A stretch of 64,000 nt of DNA, from positions 1 through 64,000 of the forward strand of contig CACYKY010000004.1 in the NCBI GenBank assembly GCA_902775135.1. Direction: 5' to 3'. Shown here piece by piece: positions 45,425-55,200 of the stretch. Both the position numbers and the translations under genes were made by a program. Position 1 is the stretch's first letter. Every line of letters begins with the position of its first letter. Source of the DNA: an uncultured Bacteroidota bacterium. GTDB taxonomy: Bacteria > Bacteroidota > Bacteroidia > Bacteroidales > P3. The notes beneath the pieces were generated by a model. It had not been told where the DNA came from, did no database searches, and was given only the letters and a program-made list of their open reading frames with translations.

Positions 45425-46816
45425 CTATGCGAAGAGGGCGCGGAAGGCCTCCTCGATAACGCTGACAGCGATGATTTCCAGATGGTAACGCTTGGTGTCG
45501 AGCTCGCGGAGGTTGTATTTGGAGATGAAGATTTTCTCGAATCCCAGACGGTCGGCTTCGGCCACACGCTGCTCGACGCGGGCCACGGGACGCACCTCGC
45601 CCGAGAGACCCAGTTCGGCAGCGAAGCAGATACGGGGCGAGATGGAAATGTCGACATTGGAACTCAGTATGGCACAAGCCACTGCGAGGTCGATGGCGGG
45701 GTCGTTGACACGGAGGCCTCCGGCGATATTCAGGAAGACGTCCTTGGCTCCCAGTTTGAATCCGCAACGCTTCTCCAAGACGGCCAGGAGCATCGACAAA
45801 CGCCTCATGTCGAATCCGTTGGCGTTGCGCTGCGGGGTGCCGTAAACGGCGCTGGAGACCAAGCTCTGCACCTCGATGAACATGGGACGAGCTCCTTCCA
45901 AGGTGGCGGCGACGGCGGCACCGCTGAGGGTCTCATCGCGCTGGGAGAGAAGAAATTCGCTGGGATTGGGAACCTCGCGCAAGCCGCTGCCCTGCATCTC
46001 GAAGATGCCTATCTCGGCCGTCGACCCGAAGCGGTTCTTCAGGGCACGGAGTATGCGGTAGCCGTAGTTGCGGTCGCCCTCAAACTGGAGGACGGCGTCG
46101 ACGATGTGTTCCATCACCTTGGGACCCGCCAGGGTGCCGTCTTTGGTGATGTGGCCGATGAGCAGAACAGGAACTCCTGTGGTCTTTGCATAATGCTGGA
46201 ACTCGGTGGTACACTGGCGAATCTGCGAAACGCTACCGGCGGGAGAGTCGATGTCCTCGGTGGAGATGGTCTGGATGGAGTCGACAATCAGGAGGTCGGG
46301 CTGCACGGCTTCGATGTGCTCGAAGATGCGCTGGGTAACGGTCTCGCTGACGACATACAGCTCTGGAGACGCAGCAGGCTGCGTCTCTACAGACGTAGAC
46401 TGCGACAAACGGTCGGCGCGCATCTTGATTTGCTGCTCGCTCTCTTCGCCGCTGACGTAGAGGAGCTTGCGGTCGTGGATGGCGAGGGCTGTCTGGAGGA
46501 GGAGTGTGGATTTTCCGATGCCTGGCTCGCCACCCAAAAGGAGGAGACTGCCGGGGACGATGCCACCACCGAGGACGCGATCGAACTCGGAGCAGTGGGT
46601 GGGGATGCGGCGGGTTTCGCTGTAGGTAACATCTTGTATACGTTTGGGAGAGGAGAGTGACTGGGTGGCTGAGTGTCTGAGTGGCTGAGAGGGGGTGGAT
46701 TTCACCACCTCCTCGGCGAAGGTGCCGAACTTGCCGCACTCGGGGCAGCGGCCCAGCCAGGAGGACGACTGGTAGCCGCACTCCTGACAAAAATAATATG
46801 TCTTTGCTTTAGCCAT
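45425..46816 (-). CDS. radA: DNA repair protein RadA
   Basis: 463 residues from the ATG at 46816. N-terminal zinc finger CQECGYQSSSWLGRCPEC (about 9-26), RecA-type ATPase with Walker A GGEPGIGKS and the KNRFGS motif, and a C-terminal Lon-like domain (GLRVNDPAIDLAVACAILSS). RadA processes recombination intermediates. The linker between the zinc finger and ATPase (residues about 42-55, STPSQPLRHSATQS) is encoded by a CACTCAGC-type repeat, and another repeat-like stretch lies at about 139-150. The start overlaps the end of the upstream membrane protein by 8 bp. Confidence 0.96.
   Translation of the reverse strand: MAKAKTYYFCQECGYQSSSWLGRCPECGKFGTFAEEVVKSTPSQPLRHSATQSLSSPKRIQDVTYSETRRIPTHCSEFDRVLGGGIVPGSLLLLGGEPGIGKSTLLLQTALAIHDRKLLYVSGEESEQQIKMRADRLSQSTSVETQPAASPELYVVSETVTQRIFEHIEAVQPDLLIVDSIQTISTEDIDSPAGSVSQIRQCTTEFQHYAKTTGVPVLLIGHITKDGTLAGPKVMEHIVDAVLQFEGDRNYGYRILRALKNRFGSTAEIGIFEMQGSGLREVPNPSEFLLSQRDETLSGAAVAATLEGARPMFIEVQSLVSSAVYGTPQRNANGFDMRRLSMLLAVLEKRCGFKLGAKDVFLNIAGGLRVNDPAIDLAVACAILSSNVDISISPRICFAAELGLSGEVRPVARVEQRVAEADRLGFEKIFISKYNLRELDTKRYHLEIIAVSVIEEAFRALFA
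46652..46692. repeat. CACTCAGC-type repeat inside radA
   Basis: Plus strand shows GTGGCTGAGTGTCTGAGTGGCTGAG, i.e. CACTCAGC units in the sense of radA. The same unit makes up the long array at 58295-58401. Confidence 0.8.
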
Positions 46817-47441
46817 GATAATCGGTGTCCGGGGTTGGGTTATAGAAATCGTTGCGGTGGAGGAAGAGGACTGAATAGCAGAGTGATAGGAGCAGCGAGA
46901 AGATCTGGGAGACAATGGGCAGCAGAGAGGGTAAACGGTTGGCGAGAGAGATGGGGATGAGCAGGAAGAGCAGCGTCTGGAGCAGAGGAAGCACCAGCAG
47001 GAGGCAGGAGTATGTGACGGCCAACACGGTGAGTTTTTCCTTGAACATGCGGATGATGGCGATTATGGCCACAACGATGTTGAACAAGGACAGCGCCGCC
47101 CTTATGCCTGACCATATATAATAATGTGTGGTGAACTGGTAGCCGTCGAAGATGTTTTCGGGTTGAGGGACGAAGTTGTAGAGCTGCAATGCCGCCACTG
47201 AGATGAGCAGCAGCAACATCAGTTTCGGGAAGCGGCCCGACTGCCTGGCACCTAGGTACATGCAGAAGAACGAGTAAAGGAGTATGGCGCAATAGGCGAG
47301 ATCCATCACATATGAGACCCCCTGATAGAGCGCCGACGGATAGTCGTCGTGCAGCAGATGCCAGCTGCGGTCGGCGACAAAGAACGGCGGCAGGAGCGCC
47401 ACCACAATTTCCCAGGGGTTGTATTTCTTCAAAAGGTCCAT
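46809..47441 (-). CDS. multi-pass membrane protein, unknown
   Basis: 210 residues with about six hydrophobic segments (for example YCAILLYSFFCMYLGA, LMLLLLISVAALQLY, IVVAIIAIIRMF, LLLVLPLLQTLLFLLIPISLA) and no signal peptide. The short opening (MDLLKKYNPWEIVVALLPPFFVADRS) precedes the first segment. No family recognised. The 3' end overlaps the radA start, so they are probably co-expressed. A GGTTTAATGGG array lies directly upstream (47443-47481). Confidence 0.7.
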   Translation of the reverse strand: MDLLKKYNPWEIVVALLPPFFVADRSWHLLHDDYPSALYQGVSYVMDLAYCAILLYSFFCMYLGARQSGRFPKLMLLLLISVAALQLYNFVPQPENIFDGYQFTTHYYIWSGIRAALSLFNIVVAIIAIIRMFKEKLTVLAVTYSCLLLVLPLLQTLLFLLIPISLANRLPSLLPIVSQIFSLLLSLCYSVLFLHRNDFYNPTPDTDYHG

Positions 47442-47442
47442 T

Positions 47443-47481
47443 GTTTCAATGGGGTTTATGGGTCTAATGGGTTTAATGGGG
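47443..47481. repeat. GGGTTTAATG-type repeat
   Basis: Four degenerate units (CAATGGGGTTTATGGGTCTAATGGG and so on) filling the whole gap between the U32 stop (47483) and the start of the 46809-47441 gene. Confidence 0.75.
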
Positions 47482-47482
47482 A

Positions 47483-48733
47483 CTAAAATTCATCAATTAC
47501 TTTGTCGACGCGGTAGACTTTGTCGCCGCGGTGGAGGAGTTGGGAGGAGGCGAAGGAGAAGCGGTCGCCCTGATGGACCTCGGGGACAGGGTCGCGGTCG
47601 GTGCGGAGCTCCCTGACGGTGTCGCGGTAGACGCCGGTGGTCTCGCCGATAACCATGATTTCGTCACCGACGCGGAGGGTTTCGTTGGTCTGCAACTGCA
47701 CCTCGGCAACATGGATGCGGCCGAAGTAGTTGTGCACGGGGCCCAGGTAGACCTTGTTCTCTGTGGCCTGACTTCCATAGCGTTCGCTCCATTCGCCGAG
47801 ACGGCGACCGAGGTAGTAGCCGTCCCAGAATCCTCGGTTGAAGACGGTGGCAAGCCGCTCCATCCAGCCCTCGATTTTCTCCTTGCTGTAGGTGCCCGCC
47901 TCTATGGCCTCCACAGCCTCGCGGTAGCATTCGGTGACGGTGCGCACATAGTCGGCGCTCCTACCCCGCCCTTCTATCTTCAGCACCCGCACTCCAGCCT
48001 TTACAATCTTGTCCAGGAAGCCGATGGTGCAGAGGTCCTTGGGCGACATGATGTACTCGTTGTCAATTTCCAGCTCAAGGTCGCTCTCCTTGTCTTTGAC
48101 AATATATCCGCGGCGGCAGAGTTGCAGGCAGGCTCCCCGGTTGGCGGAGTAGTTGTAGTTGTCGAGCGAGAGATAGCACTTTCCGCTAACGCTCATGCAG
48201 AGGGCACCGTGGGCGAAGACCTCCACCTGCACCAGCTCGCCCTTGGGTCCACGGATGTCTTCGTCGCGGATAAATCGTGTAATCTCGGCCACCTGGCGCA
48301 ACGGCAGCTCGCGGGCGGTGACGATGACATCGGCAAAACGGGAGTAATAGCGCACAGCCTCGGTGTTGGAGACGTTGCACTGGGTGGAGATATGCACCTC
48401 CAAGCCGATGCTGTTGGCATAGGTGATAACGGCCATGTCGCTGGCGATGATGGCGGTGATGCCCGCTCCTTTCGCCGCCTCAAGGAGGGTGCGCATCTCT
48501 TCTATCTCATCATTATATATTATAGTATTGACCGTGAGATAGGTGCGGATGCCCGCCTCTTGGGCTATGCCCACTATGCGCGGCAGGTCGCCCACAGTGA
48601 AGTTGGCCGCCGAGCGGGAACGCATATTCAATTTGCCCACGCCGAAATAGACGGCATTGGCGCCACCCTGGATGGCGGCATGCAGGCTCTCGTACGAGCC
48701 TACGGGACTCATGATTTCCATCTTATCGCGCAT
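47483..48733 (-). CDS. U32 peptidase-family protein (TrhP/RlhA-like)
   Basis: 416 residues. The U32 signature EVFAHGALCMSVSGKCYLS (about 166-184) with its two cysteines, further cysteines in ANRGACLQLCRRGY, a TIM-barrel start MEIMSPVGSYESLHAAIQGGANAVYFG, and a C-terminal beta domain with VHNYFGRIHVAEVQL. Members act in tRNA or rRNA hydroxylation (TrhP, RlhA) more often than as proteases. The first Met overlaps the esterase stop by 11 bp; a Met four codons later (48721) avoids the overlap and may be the true start. Confidence 0.9.
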   Translation of the reverse strand: MRDKMEIMSPVGSYESLHAAIQGGANAVYFGVGKLNMRSRSAANFTVGDLPRIVGIAQEAGIRTYLTVNTIIYNDEIEEMRTLLEAAKGAGITAIIASDMAVITYANSIGLEVHISTQCNVSNTEAVRYYSRFADVIVTARELPLRQVAEITRFIRDEDIRGPKGELVQVEVFAHGALCMSVSGKCYLSLDNYNYSANRGACLQLCRRGYIVKDKESDLELEIDNEYIMSPKDLCTIGFLDKIVKAGVRVLKIEGRGRSADYVRTVTECYREAVEAIEAGTYSKEKIEGWMERLATVFNRGFWDGYYLGRRLGEWSERYGSQATENKVYLGPVHNYFGRIHVAEVQLQTNETLRVGDEIMVIGETTGVYRDTVRELRTDRDPVPEVHQGDRFSFASSQLLHRGDKVYRVDKVIDEF

Positions 48734-49649
48734 ACAAATCTTTGACAGTCATATCCGTCCACCGTGTGGGAACAAGTTTGGTATCTTTCATCGTAGCATC
48801 CAGTTCGCTGATGCGGCCGGCAAGTGCCTGGTCGACGAAAGCGCAGAAAAGGTCCACACTTCCGGGAAGCCACGTCGCCACTTCGTGCCCTATGCCCTCG
48901 AAGCGGACAATCCAGCAGGGGTACTCCTGCTTGCGCATCTGATTGAAGACTTTCTTGGCACCGTAGATACCATACCGCAGTATCGGCGGAAACTTCTTGT
49001 AGGCCACAATCTTGTCCTTGGTTCCATGCATCAGCATGGTGGGTGCGGGAGGGGTCTTCCAGGTGGGTTTTCCGTGACTCATGATGCCGCCGGCATAGGG
49101 CACCACGGCAGCAGGTCGCCATCCGGACGGCAGCGCAGAGACCACCCCCTCGCCGTTGGCCCGGCACCAGTCCATCTGCAGTACCGCGATGGCTCCCGCC
49201 GACGAGCCCGTGAGGACCACCTTCGAGGTGTCCACCCCCAGCTCTGCAGCATGAGCGCAGACCCACGCCACCGCGGCGGCGCAGTCCTCAACGGCCAAGT
49301 CGATGCAGTATTGGAACATCCCCTGCATCCCACGTATTCCCTTGAATTCCTTCATCTTCACAGTGTCCTTCAGCCCCAGCCGGTAGTCGATGCTCACCAC
49401 CGTGAAACCACGGTCCGATAGCATCTTGCCCACCAGCCGCTGATAGCCGTTGTTGCGCTCCCCACTAAAGAATCCTCCGCCGAAGAGCGCCACCACGCAT
49501 GCCTTGTCGGCACGGGGGGTGGCGGGACGGTAGACGTCGAGGAAGAGCGTCGAGTCGCGCTCCACAAAGGCAAAGGTGCTCACCTCCTGGGCCACAACCG
49601 AAGGCAGTCCAACCATAAATAGCGCGAGGACGAGGACAATACGTCGCAT
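48723..49649 (-). CDS. secreted alpha/beta-hydrolase esterase
   Basis: 308 residues from the ATG at 49649, which opens a signal peptide (MRRIVLVLALFMVGLPSVVAQ). The fold is shown by VVALFGGGFFSG (oxyanion region), FTVVSIDYRLGL, the nucleophile elbow TGSSAGA, MLMHGTKDKIV (with the acidic residue) and GIGHEVA with the catalytic His. It looks like the BD-FAE/carboxylesterase type. An in-frame extension upstream has no secretion features. It overlaps the following U32 gene. Confidence 0.88.
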   Translation of the reverse strand: MRRIVLVLALFMVGLPSVVAQEVSTFAFVERDSTLFLDVYRPATPRADKACVVALFGGGFFSGERNNGYQRLVGKMLSDRGFTVVSIDYRLGLKDTVKMKEFKGIRGMQGMFQYCIDLAVEDCAAAVAWVCAHAAELGVDTSKVVLTGSSAGAIAVLQMDWCRANGEGVVSALPSGWRPAAVVPYAGGIMSHGKPTWKTPPAPTMLMHGTKDKIVAYKKFPPILRYGIYGAKKVFNQMRKQEYPCWIVRFEGIGHEVATWLPGSVDLFCAFVDQALAGRISELDATMKDTKLVPTRWTDMTVKDLYAR

Positions 49650-49733
49650 CCCCTTCCATCCGCAAACAAAGCCATGCGGCTCATCAGTTAGCGTTAGCAT
49701 TGATTTATCTTTTCTCATTTCACGAATCACTCA

Positions 49734-49787
49734 AACATTTGTCCTTTCACTCCCTCTCACTCCCGCTCACTCCCTCTCACTCCCACC
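49734..49787 (-). repeat. GGGAGTGAGA array with GGACAAATG tail (reverse)
   Basis: On the minus strand four units (one GGGAGTGAGC) followed by GGACAAATG. The tail matches 42863-42871 and 50849-50857 before diverging. Confidence 0.88.
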
Positions 49788-49872
49788 AAAAATCCACTAT
49801 TCACTAATAGGATGTTCTATAAATACGTTTAAAAGAAAAAACCTATGGGGTATAATTGTTGATAATTAAATA

Positions 49873-49918
49873 TTTGCTATTGAAAGAAATGCCCTACGGG
49901 CAATTAATAGAAGTTACC
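49873..49918 (-). repeat. 46-bp palindrome-centred element, copy 3
   Basis: On the minus strand it matches the two copies at 59915-60027, with the core TTGCCCGTAGGGCA and the end TTTCAATAGCAAA. It starts 4 bp after the stop of the 49922-50674 gene, in the same orientation relative to the gene as the other two copies. Confidence 0.92.
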
Positions 49919-49921
49919 TAA

Positions 49922-50674
49922 TCAGAACGCAAACGTGAATCCCGTCGAAAGGGTGAAGAGGTCGGCGGTGAAGGGCACGGTGTTGCTGCTGCCGCCGTAG
50001 AGATCGCTCAGCCAAGCAAAACCCACCTTCACGTTGAACTTGAAATCCTCGCCGCCGATACGGAAAAGCACCTGCGGTTCAAGCAGGAGGTTGGGCGTGG
50101 AATAGATCTTCTCGCTGCCGGCGATGATGTCACCATTGGCGTCGTACTTCCTGTAGTCGTAGTCGGGCAGATAGCCACCGACCTTCAATCCGAAGGCCAG
50201 GTCGATGTGGGCCGCCGTGAGGTCGTGCCAGCCGATGTTGGCCTGGACGAAGGGAAGCATGAACCTGCCGCTATAGGCATAGGTCTTGTAGGTGGTGGTG
50301 TCGTTGCTGTTGGCGTCGGAGTGACTGATATTGTCGCGCCACGAGCCACCAAGGCCATAGCCCACATAGGTCTCGAAGACCGAGTGTGCGCCCAGCGGGA
50401 AATAGGCTCCGGGGGCGAGCTGGGCGTAGATGTTCTCGCCGCCGTAGTTGATGTGTGCCTGACCGGCGAGCCAGTCGTTGAAGCCGTACGAAGCGGTGGC
50501 GTTCACGGTGAAGACGTCGGGGAGCACCCATACCGACATGCCTACCGACGCATCCACGCGCACATCCTGCGGATGGTTGATCAGGGGAATATCCACTGCC
50601 TGAGGGTGATAGATGCTGCAGGATGCGAAGAGTGACACTGTCGCCATTGCCAAGAGATAAACAAAACGTTTCAT
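49922..50674 (-). CDS. outer-membrane beta-barrel lipoprotein, unknown
   Basis: 250 residues. Lipoprotein signal (VSLFASC), then a set of amphipathic beta strands (DVFTVNATASYGFNDWLAGQ, YAQLAPGAYFPLG, FETYVGYGLGGSW) and a C-terminal aromatic strand ADLFTLSTGFTFAF, the usual outer-membrane barrel end. No exact family. It resembles the small barrel lipoproteins common in Bacteroidetes. The stop is directly followed by the 46-bp palindromic element. Confidence 0.75.
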   Translation of the reverse strand: MKRFVYLLAMATVSLFASCSIYHPQAVDIPLINHPQDVRVDASVGMSVWVLPDVFTVNATASYGFNDWLAGQAHINYGGENIYAQLAPGAYFPLGAHSVFETYVGYGLGGSWRDNISHSDANSNDTTTYKTYAYSGRFMLPFVQANIGWHDLTAAHIDLAFGLKVGGYLPDYDYRKYDANGDIIAGSEKIYSTPNLLLEPQVLFRIGGEDFKFNVKVGFAWLSDLYGGSSNTVPFTADLFTLSTGFTFAF

Positions 50675-50980
50675 AATTAAAACAATTATTTTATCTTACA
50701 ACGCGAAGATGAAACTTTTATTGTACCGCGGACAATAAAAAGTACACTCTATCGTTAACAAATCACTCTTTCACTAGAAAGAGTAACCCCAACTGCTAAA
50801 AACTAAAAACCGAAAACTCAAAACTCACCCACAAATCACCGATAACGCATTTGTCCTCTCACTCCCTCTCACTCCCTTTCACTCCCTTTCACTCCCACCA
50901 AAATAATCACTCAAAACTTAAAACTCAAAACTTATTCATTCACTAATCACTTAAAACTCAAAACTCAAAACTTATAAAAA
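50675..50980. repeat. 306-bp intergenic region filled by three repeat families
   Basis: No gene. An AACTCAAA-type array (50801-50827), a reverse GGGAGTGAGA/GGGAGTGAAA array with full tail (50843-50900, tail at 50843-50857) and a second AACTCAAA/AAAACTTA array (50909-50976) follow one another. A CACTAATCAC unit of the AGTGATT family lies between. The GTG start of the transporter comes 4 bp after the last unit, so its 5' leader is all repeat. Confidence 0.88.
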
Positions 50981-51985
50981 GTGATAGGCGAAACGATAGC
51001 ATTGTTTGTGGCAGTGTCGTGGACTGCGACAGCGCTCTTTGCCGAGGTGGCATCGAAGCGCATGGGCTCGCTGCCGCTCAACACGGTGCGAATGACCATG
51101 TCCCTGTTGCTCCTGCTGGGAACCCTGTGGCTCATCATGGGGCAACCCTGGCCGCGTTATGCCGACGGAGCCACGTGGGGCTGGCTGGCGCTGAGCGGCG
51201 TGGTGGGCTATGTCATTGGCGACTACTGCCTTATGCAGGGCTACATCATCATCGGCTCCCGTTTCGGACAGCTATTCATGACCCTCTCGGCACCCACAGC
51301 GGCCATCACGGGCTACCTCCTCCTGGGCGAGCAGATGCGGCCGTTGGCCATTCTGGGTATGGTGGTAACGCTGGGAGGCATAGCGATGTCGATACTCTCC
51401 AAGGGGAACAGCGGCACCGAGGCCGAGGGGCAGGATAGCCGTGGGCACCAAAACCTGCGGTTGGCGTTGCCGGCACGGGGCGTGTTCTATGCCTCGATGG
51501 CCGGCATCTGCCAGGGGTTTGGCCTGGTGCTGAGCAAGATGGGGTTGGAGCACTACGATGCCGCCATTGTTTCTGCGGGACTCACCGTCCGCTCCCTCCC
51601 TTCCGACGCCTTGCTGCCGCTGCCGCTCTACCTCTCCGTGCCCTTTGCCGCCACACTCATCAGGGCCTCTGTCGGCCTGGTGGGTTTCTTCGTCCTGCTG
51701 GTGGCGTTCAACCGCGACTGGCAGGCCAAGCTCGCTCATGCCGTCCACGACGGCAAAGCCATGTGGTGTGTCTTCGGGGCCACGGTGTTCGGCCCCTTCA
51801 TCGGCGTCAGTGCCTCGCTCCTGGCCACGCAATACACCTCCACGGGCATTGCGCAGACGCTCTTCGCGCTCACCCCCGTACTCATCCTCGCCCCCGCAGC
51901 ATGGCTCTTCCGCCAAAGAGTGACCCTCCGCGAGGCCATCGGTGCCGCTGTCTCAGTGGCCGGCGTCAGCCTCTTCTTCATCTAA
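50981..51985 (+). CDS. EamA/DMT-superfamily transporter
   Basis: 334 residues, ten membrane segments in two repeats of five (IALFVAVSWTATALFAEVASK opens the first; ARGVFYASMAGICQGFGLVLSKMG opens the second). SLLATQYTSTGIAQTLFALTPVLI is the typical EamA C-terminal region. Probably exports metabolites or drugs; substrate unknown. A GTG start at 50981 is used because no ATG lies upstream in frame. The stop TAA is the first base set of the CCCTAAGG array. Confidence 0.93.
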   Translation: MIGETIALFVAVSWTATALFAEVASKRMGSLPLNTVRMTMSLLLLLGTLWLIMGQPWPRYADGATWGWLALSGVVGYVIGDYCLMQGYIIIGSRFGQLFMTLSAPTAAITGYLLLGEQMRPLAILGMVVTLGGIAMSILSKGNSGTEAEGQDSRGHQNLRLALPARGVFYASMAGICQGFGLVLSKMGLEHYDAAIVSAGLTVRSLPSDALLPLPLYLSVPFAATLIRASVGLVGFFVLLVAFNRDWQAKLAHAVHDGKAMWCVFGATVFGPFIGVSASLLATQYTSTGIAQTLFALTPVLILAPAAWLFRQRVTLREAIGAAVSVAGVSLFFI

Positions 51986-52089
51986 GGCCCGGGCCTTAAA
52001 CTCCCTAAGGTCCCTAAAGCCCTTAATCTCCCTAAGGCCCCTAAACTCCCTAAGGCCCTTAATGCCCCTAAATCCCTTAAACTCCCTCC
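51983..52089 (+). repeat. CCCTAAGG/CCCTTAA compound array
   Basis: About eight degenerate units of ACTCCCTAAGGCCCTTA type over 107 bp, beginning at the stop codon of the transporter. AGTGATT-family units (52099-52128, reverse) follow. Confidence 0.88.
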
Positions 52090-52138
52090 AACCCATCACT
52101 AATCACCATTCACTATTCACTATTCACTACAAAATAAA

Positions 52139-52170
52139 TTTGGTGGATTGAAAAATAAGTTGTAATTTTG
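52139..52170 (+). promoter_or_regulatory. complete Bacteroidetes promoter for the 2566-residue gene
   Basis: TTTG at 52139-52142, 20 bases, then TAATTTTG at 52163-52170: the consensus TTTG-N20-TAnnTTTG. The ATG is 38 bp downstream. Confidence 0.85.
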
Positions 52171-52208
52171 CAAGTCACTTTTTTTATATAAAACTATATT
52201 GTCCGCAC

Positions 52209-55200
52209 ATGAAAAAACTATACAAGATATTCCGCAGCGACGTCCGTGACGTCACACGCTATTATATGATTCTCGTGGAGGAGACACGCAGCCAGCGGCT
52301 GGTGGGCAGCACCAACGAATGGGTGCTCGACAACTACTATATGGTGAGCGAGCAGGAAAAAGTGATGGGCGAGGAGCTGAAGGGTGTGGAAAGAGGCCCT
52401 TGGCGTCTGGAACACCCACGGGTCGAGATGCTCTTCCACCTGCTCGACAGCTACCTCGAGAAGAGCCACTGCGAAGTCGACAAAAGCCTCCTCTTCCGCT
52501 ACCTCCGCCAGGTGCAGCAGCGCAGCAAGGACTATCTCTCCTACCCCGAGGTGACGGCCCTGCTGCCCATCATGAAGCTGCTGCTCATCGGGAAGCTGGC
52601 CTCGCTGTGCCGCGAATTGGAAAAGTCCGGCGCCCAGCACTACCGTCCCACGGAGAAACCCACAGAAGAGGGCCTCGAGACGGCCACCAGACAGAACCTG
52701 CGCATGATGAACATCTTCAACTCGCTGAAGAAGATGACCAAACTCCCCATGGCGGAGCTCATAGAGGGCGTCAGCTTCTCCGAGAAAGCCTTGCGGGGGG
52801 AGAAGAGCGGCATGTACGACCGCATGCAGGACAAGACAAAGGACGACTACCGCGCCCAGGTGGTGCGCCTTTCCCGCAAGCGCAAGGTGAAGGAGTACGA
52901 TTTTGTGAAAGAGCTCCTTGCCGACGGCGAGCACGTGGGGTGGCATCTCTTCCCCGCCAAACGATGGAATGCCCGCGCCTGGTGGTATATCGCCATCATC
53001 GTGGTGGGCAGCCTGGCCATCAGCGCCGCCCTCGCCCTGCTGGCCACTCATTTCACCCTCCATCTTCCCACCCTCATCCTCACCCTGCTGCTCTGGGTGC
53101 CGATGAGCCAGGTGGTGATAGACCTCTTCAACTGGCTCTTGGGCAAGCTGCACCATCCGCGCGGCACCTTCAAGCTGAAATTCAAGGACGGACTCATCCC
53201 CGACGAATATGCCACCATGGTCATCATGCCCACCATCCTTAAAAGCAAGGAGAAGGTGGAGGAGCTGATGGGGGTGCTGGAGGTCTACTACCTGAGCAAC
53301 ATCAACCGAGGCAGCGGCCACCACTTCAGCACCGCCCAGGGGCAGAATCTCTACTACACCTTGGTGGGCGACGCCGCCTCCTACAAGGAAGCCGACGCAC
53401 CGTGGGACGACGAGGTGGCGGCAGCCGGCATTACCAAGGTGAAAGAGCTCAACGAGAAATACGGCGCTCCCATCTTCAACTTCGTCTATCGGCGCCGCGC
53501 CTGGAGCGAGGGTGAACAGACCTGGCTGGGACACGAGCGCAAACGCGGCGCCATACTCCACTTCAACGACCTCATCCTCGGGCAGACCACCGAGGAGGAG
53601 AAAGCGAAGCGTTTCCGCACGGAGACCATCAGCGAGTGGAAAGTGGAAAGTGGAAAGTGGAAAGTGGAAAGTGGTGGCGGGTGCCCCATACGGTTCATCA
53701 TCACGCTCGATACCGACACCGAGCTGGTGCTCTATTCGGCGCAGAAGCTCATCGGGGCAATGGCGCATCCGCTGAACCAGGCGGTGCTATCGAAGGACGG
53801 CCGGCGGGTGGAGCGCGGCTACGGTATCATGCAGCCGAGGGTGAACGTGGACGTGGAGGTGACCAACAAGAGCCGCTACGCGCAGCTGATGGCGGGCCTG
53901 GGTGGCTTGGATGTGTACACCACCGCCTCGTTCGAACTCTATCAGGACATCTTCAACGAAGGCACCTTCTGCGGCAAGGGCATCTACGACCTGCGCGTGT
54001 TCCAGCAGGTGCTCAAGGGCACCTTCCCCGAGAACCTCATCCTGAGCCACGACCTGCTGGAGGGCTGCCATATCCGTTGCGGGCTAATCAACGACGTGGA
54101 GCTCTTCGACGACAATCCCTCGAACTATATCGACGACGCCAAGCGCCACCACCGGTGGACGCGTGGCGACTGGCAGATCATCTCCTGGCTCACGCCGCAC
54201 GTGCGCAACGAGCGGGGCGAGCGCGTGAAAAACCAGGTGAACACCATCGGCCGCTGGAAGATATTCGACAACCTGCGCCGGAGCGTCCTCAGCCTGGCTG
54301 TGATAGTGATGATATTGGCGGGTTATGGGTTTACGGCAGGACTGAAACCTGCGGCACAATGGGTGTCGCCGGCATGGTATGTGCTGGCGGCCCTCGTGGT
54401 CGTTGCCAGCCCCATCGTCTTCTTCATCGTGGGGCAGGTGACCAAGGTGCCGCGTTTCGGCCGACGATATAAATACTACATGACCCTCATGCGCGGCTTC
54501 CGCGTCATCATCTACCGCTCGCTGGTGCAGTTTGCCCTGCTGCCCAAGGAGGCGTGGATGTACACCGACGCCCTCGTGCGCGCCTGCTGGCGCATGTGGT
54601 TCTCCCACCGCGACCTGCTGGCGTGGATCACCAGCGACGAGGCCGCCAAGAGCACCAAAGGCACGCTGGGCGACTACATCGGGAAGTTCTGGTTCAACGA
54701 TGTCTGCGCCGTCGCCATCGTTGTCCTTTCCCTAGGCTCCGGATGGGCCGGCATCACCGCCGCACTGTTCTGCGCCATCGTGTGGATAGCAGCGCCATTC
54801 CTGATGTACCGCCTCGGAAAGAAATTCCCACAGGACAAGAAGACCCTCGACGGGAAGGAGACCGCCGAGGTGCGACAGCTGGCACAGGACACCTGGCACT
54901 TCTTCGACACCTGGATGACCGAGGACACACACTACCTCATGCCCGACAACTACCAGGTGGGGCGCGAGCCGCTGACCGACTACAAAACCTCGCCTACCAA
55001 CATAGGCTACTCGCTGACGGCCATCGTCAGCGCTGCCCACCTCGGATTCATACCCCACGACGAGGCTCCGCGCCGCATCGCCCGCGTCCTCGACACCGTC
55101 GAGCGCCTCGAGAAATGGAACGGACACCTCTACAACTGGTACGATATACACACGCTGCAGAAACTGCCCAACTACTTCGTCAGCACCGCCGACAGCGGCA

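Noticed and set aside
52218..53768. Long minus-strand frame opposite the glucan synthase
   Set aside because: Antisense shadow; the plus-strand protein has clear domains over the whole stretch. The same holds for 56526-58208, 58899-60182 and 60847-62520.
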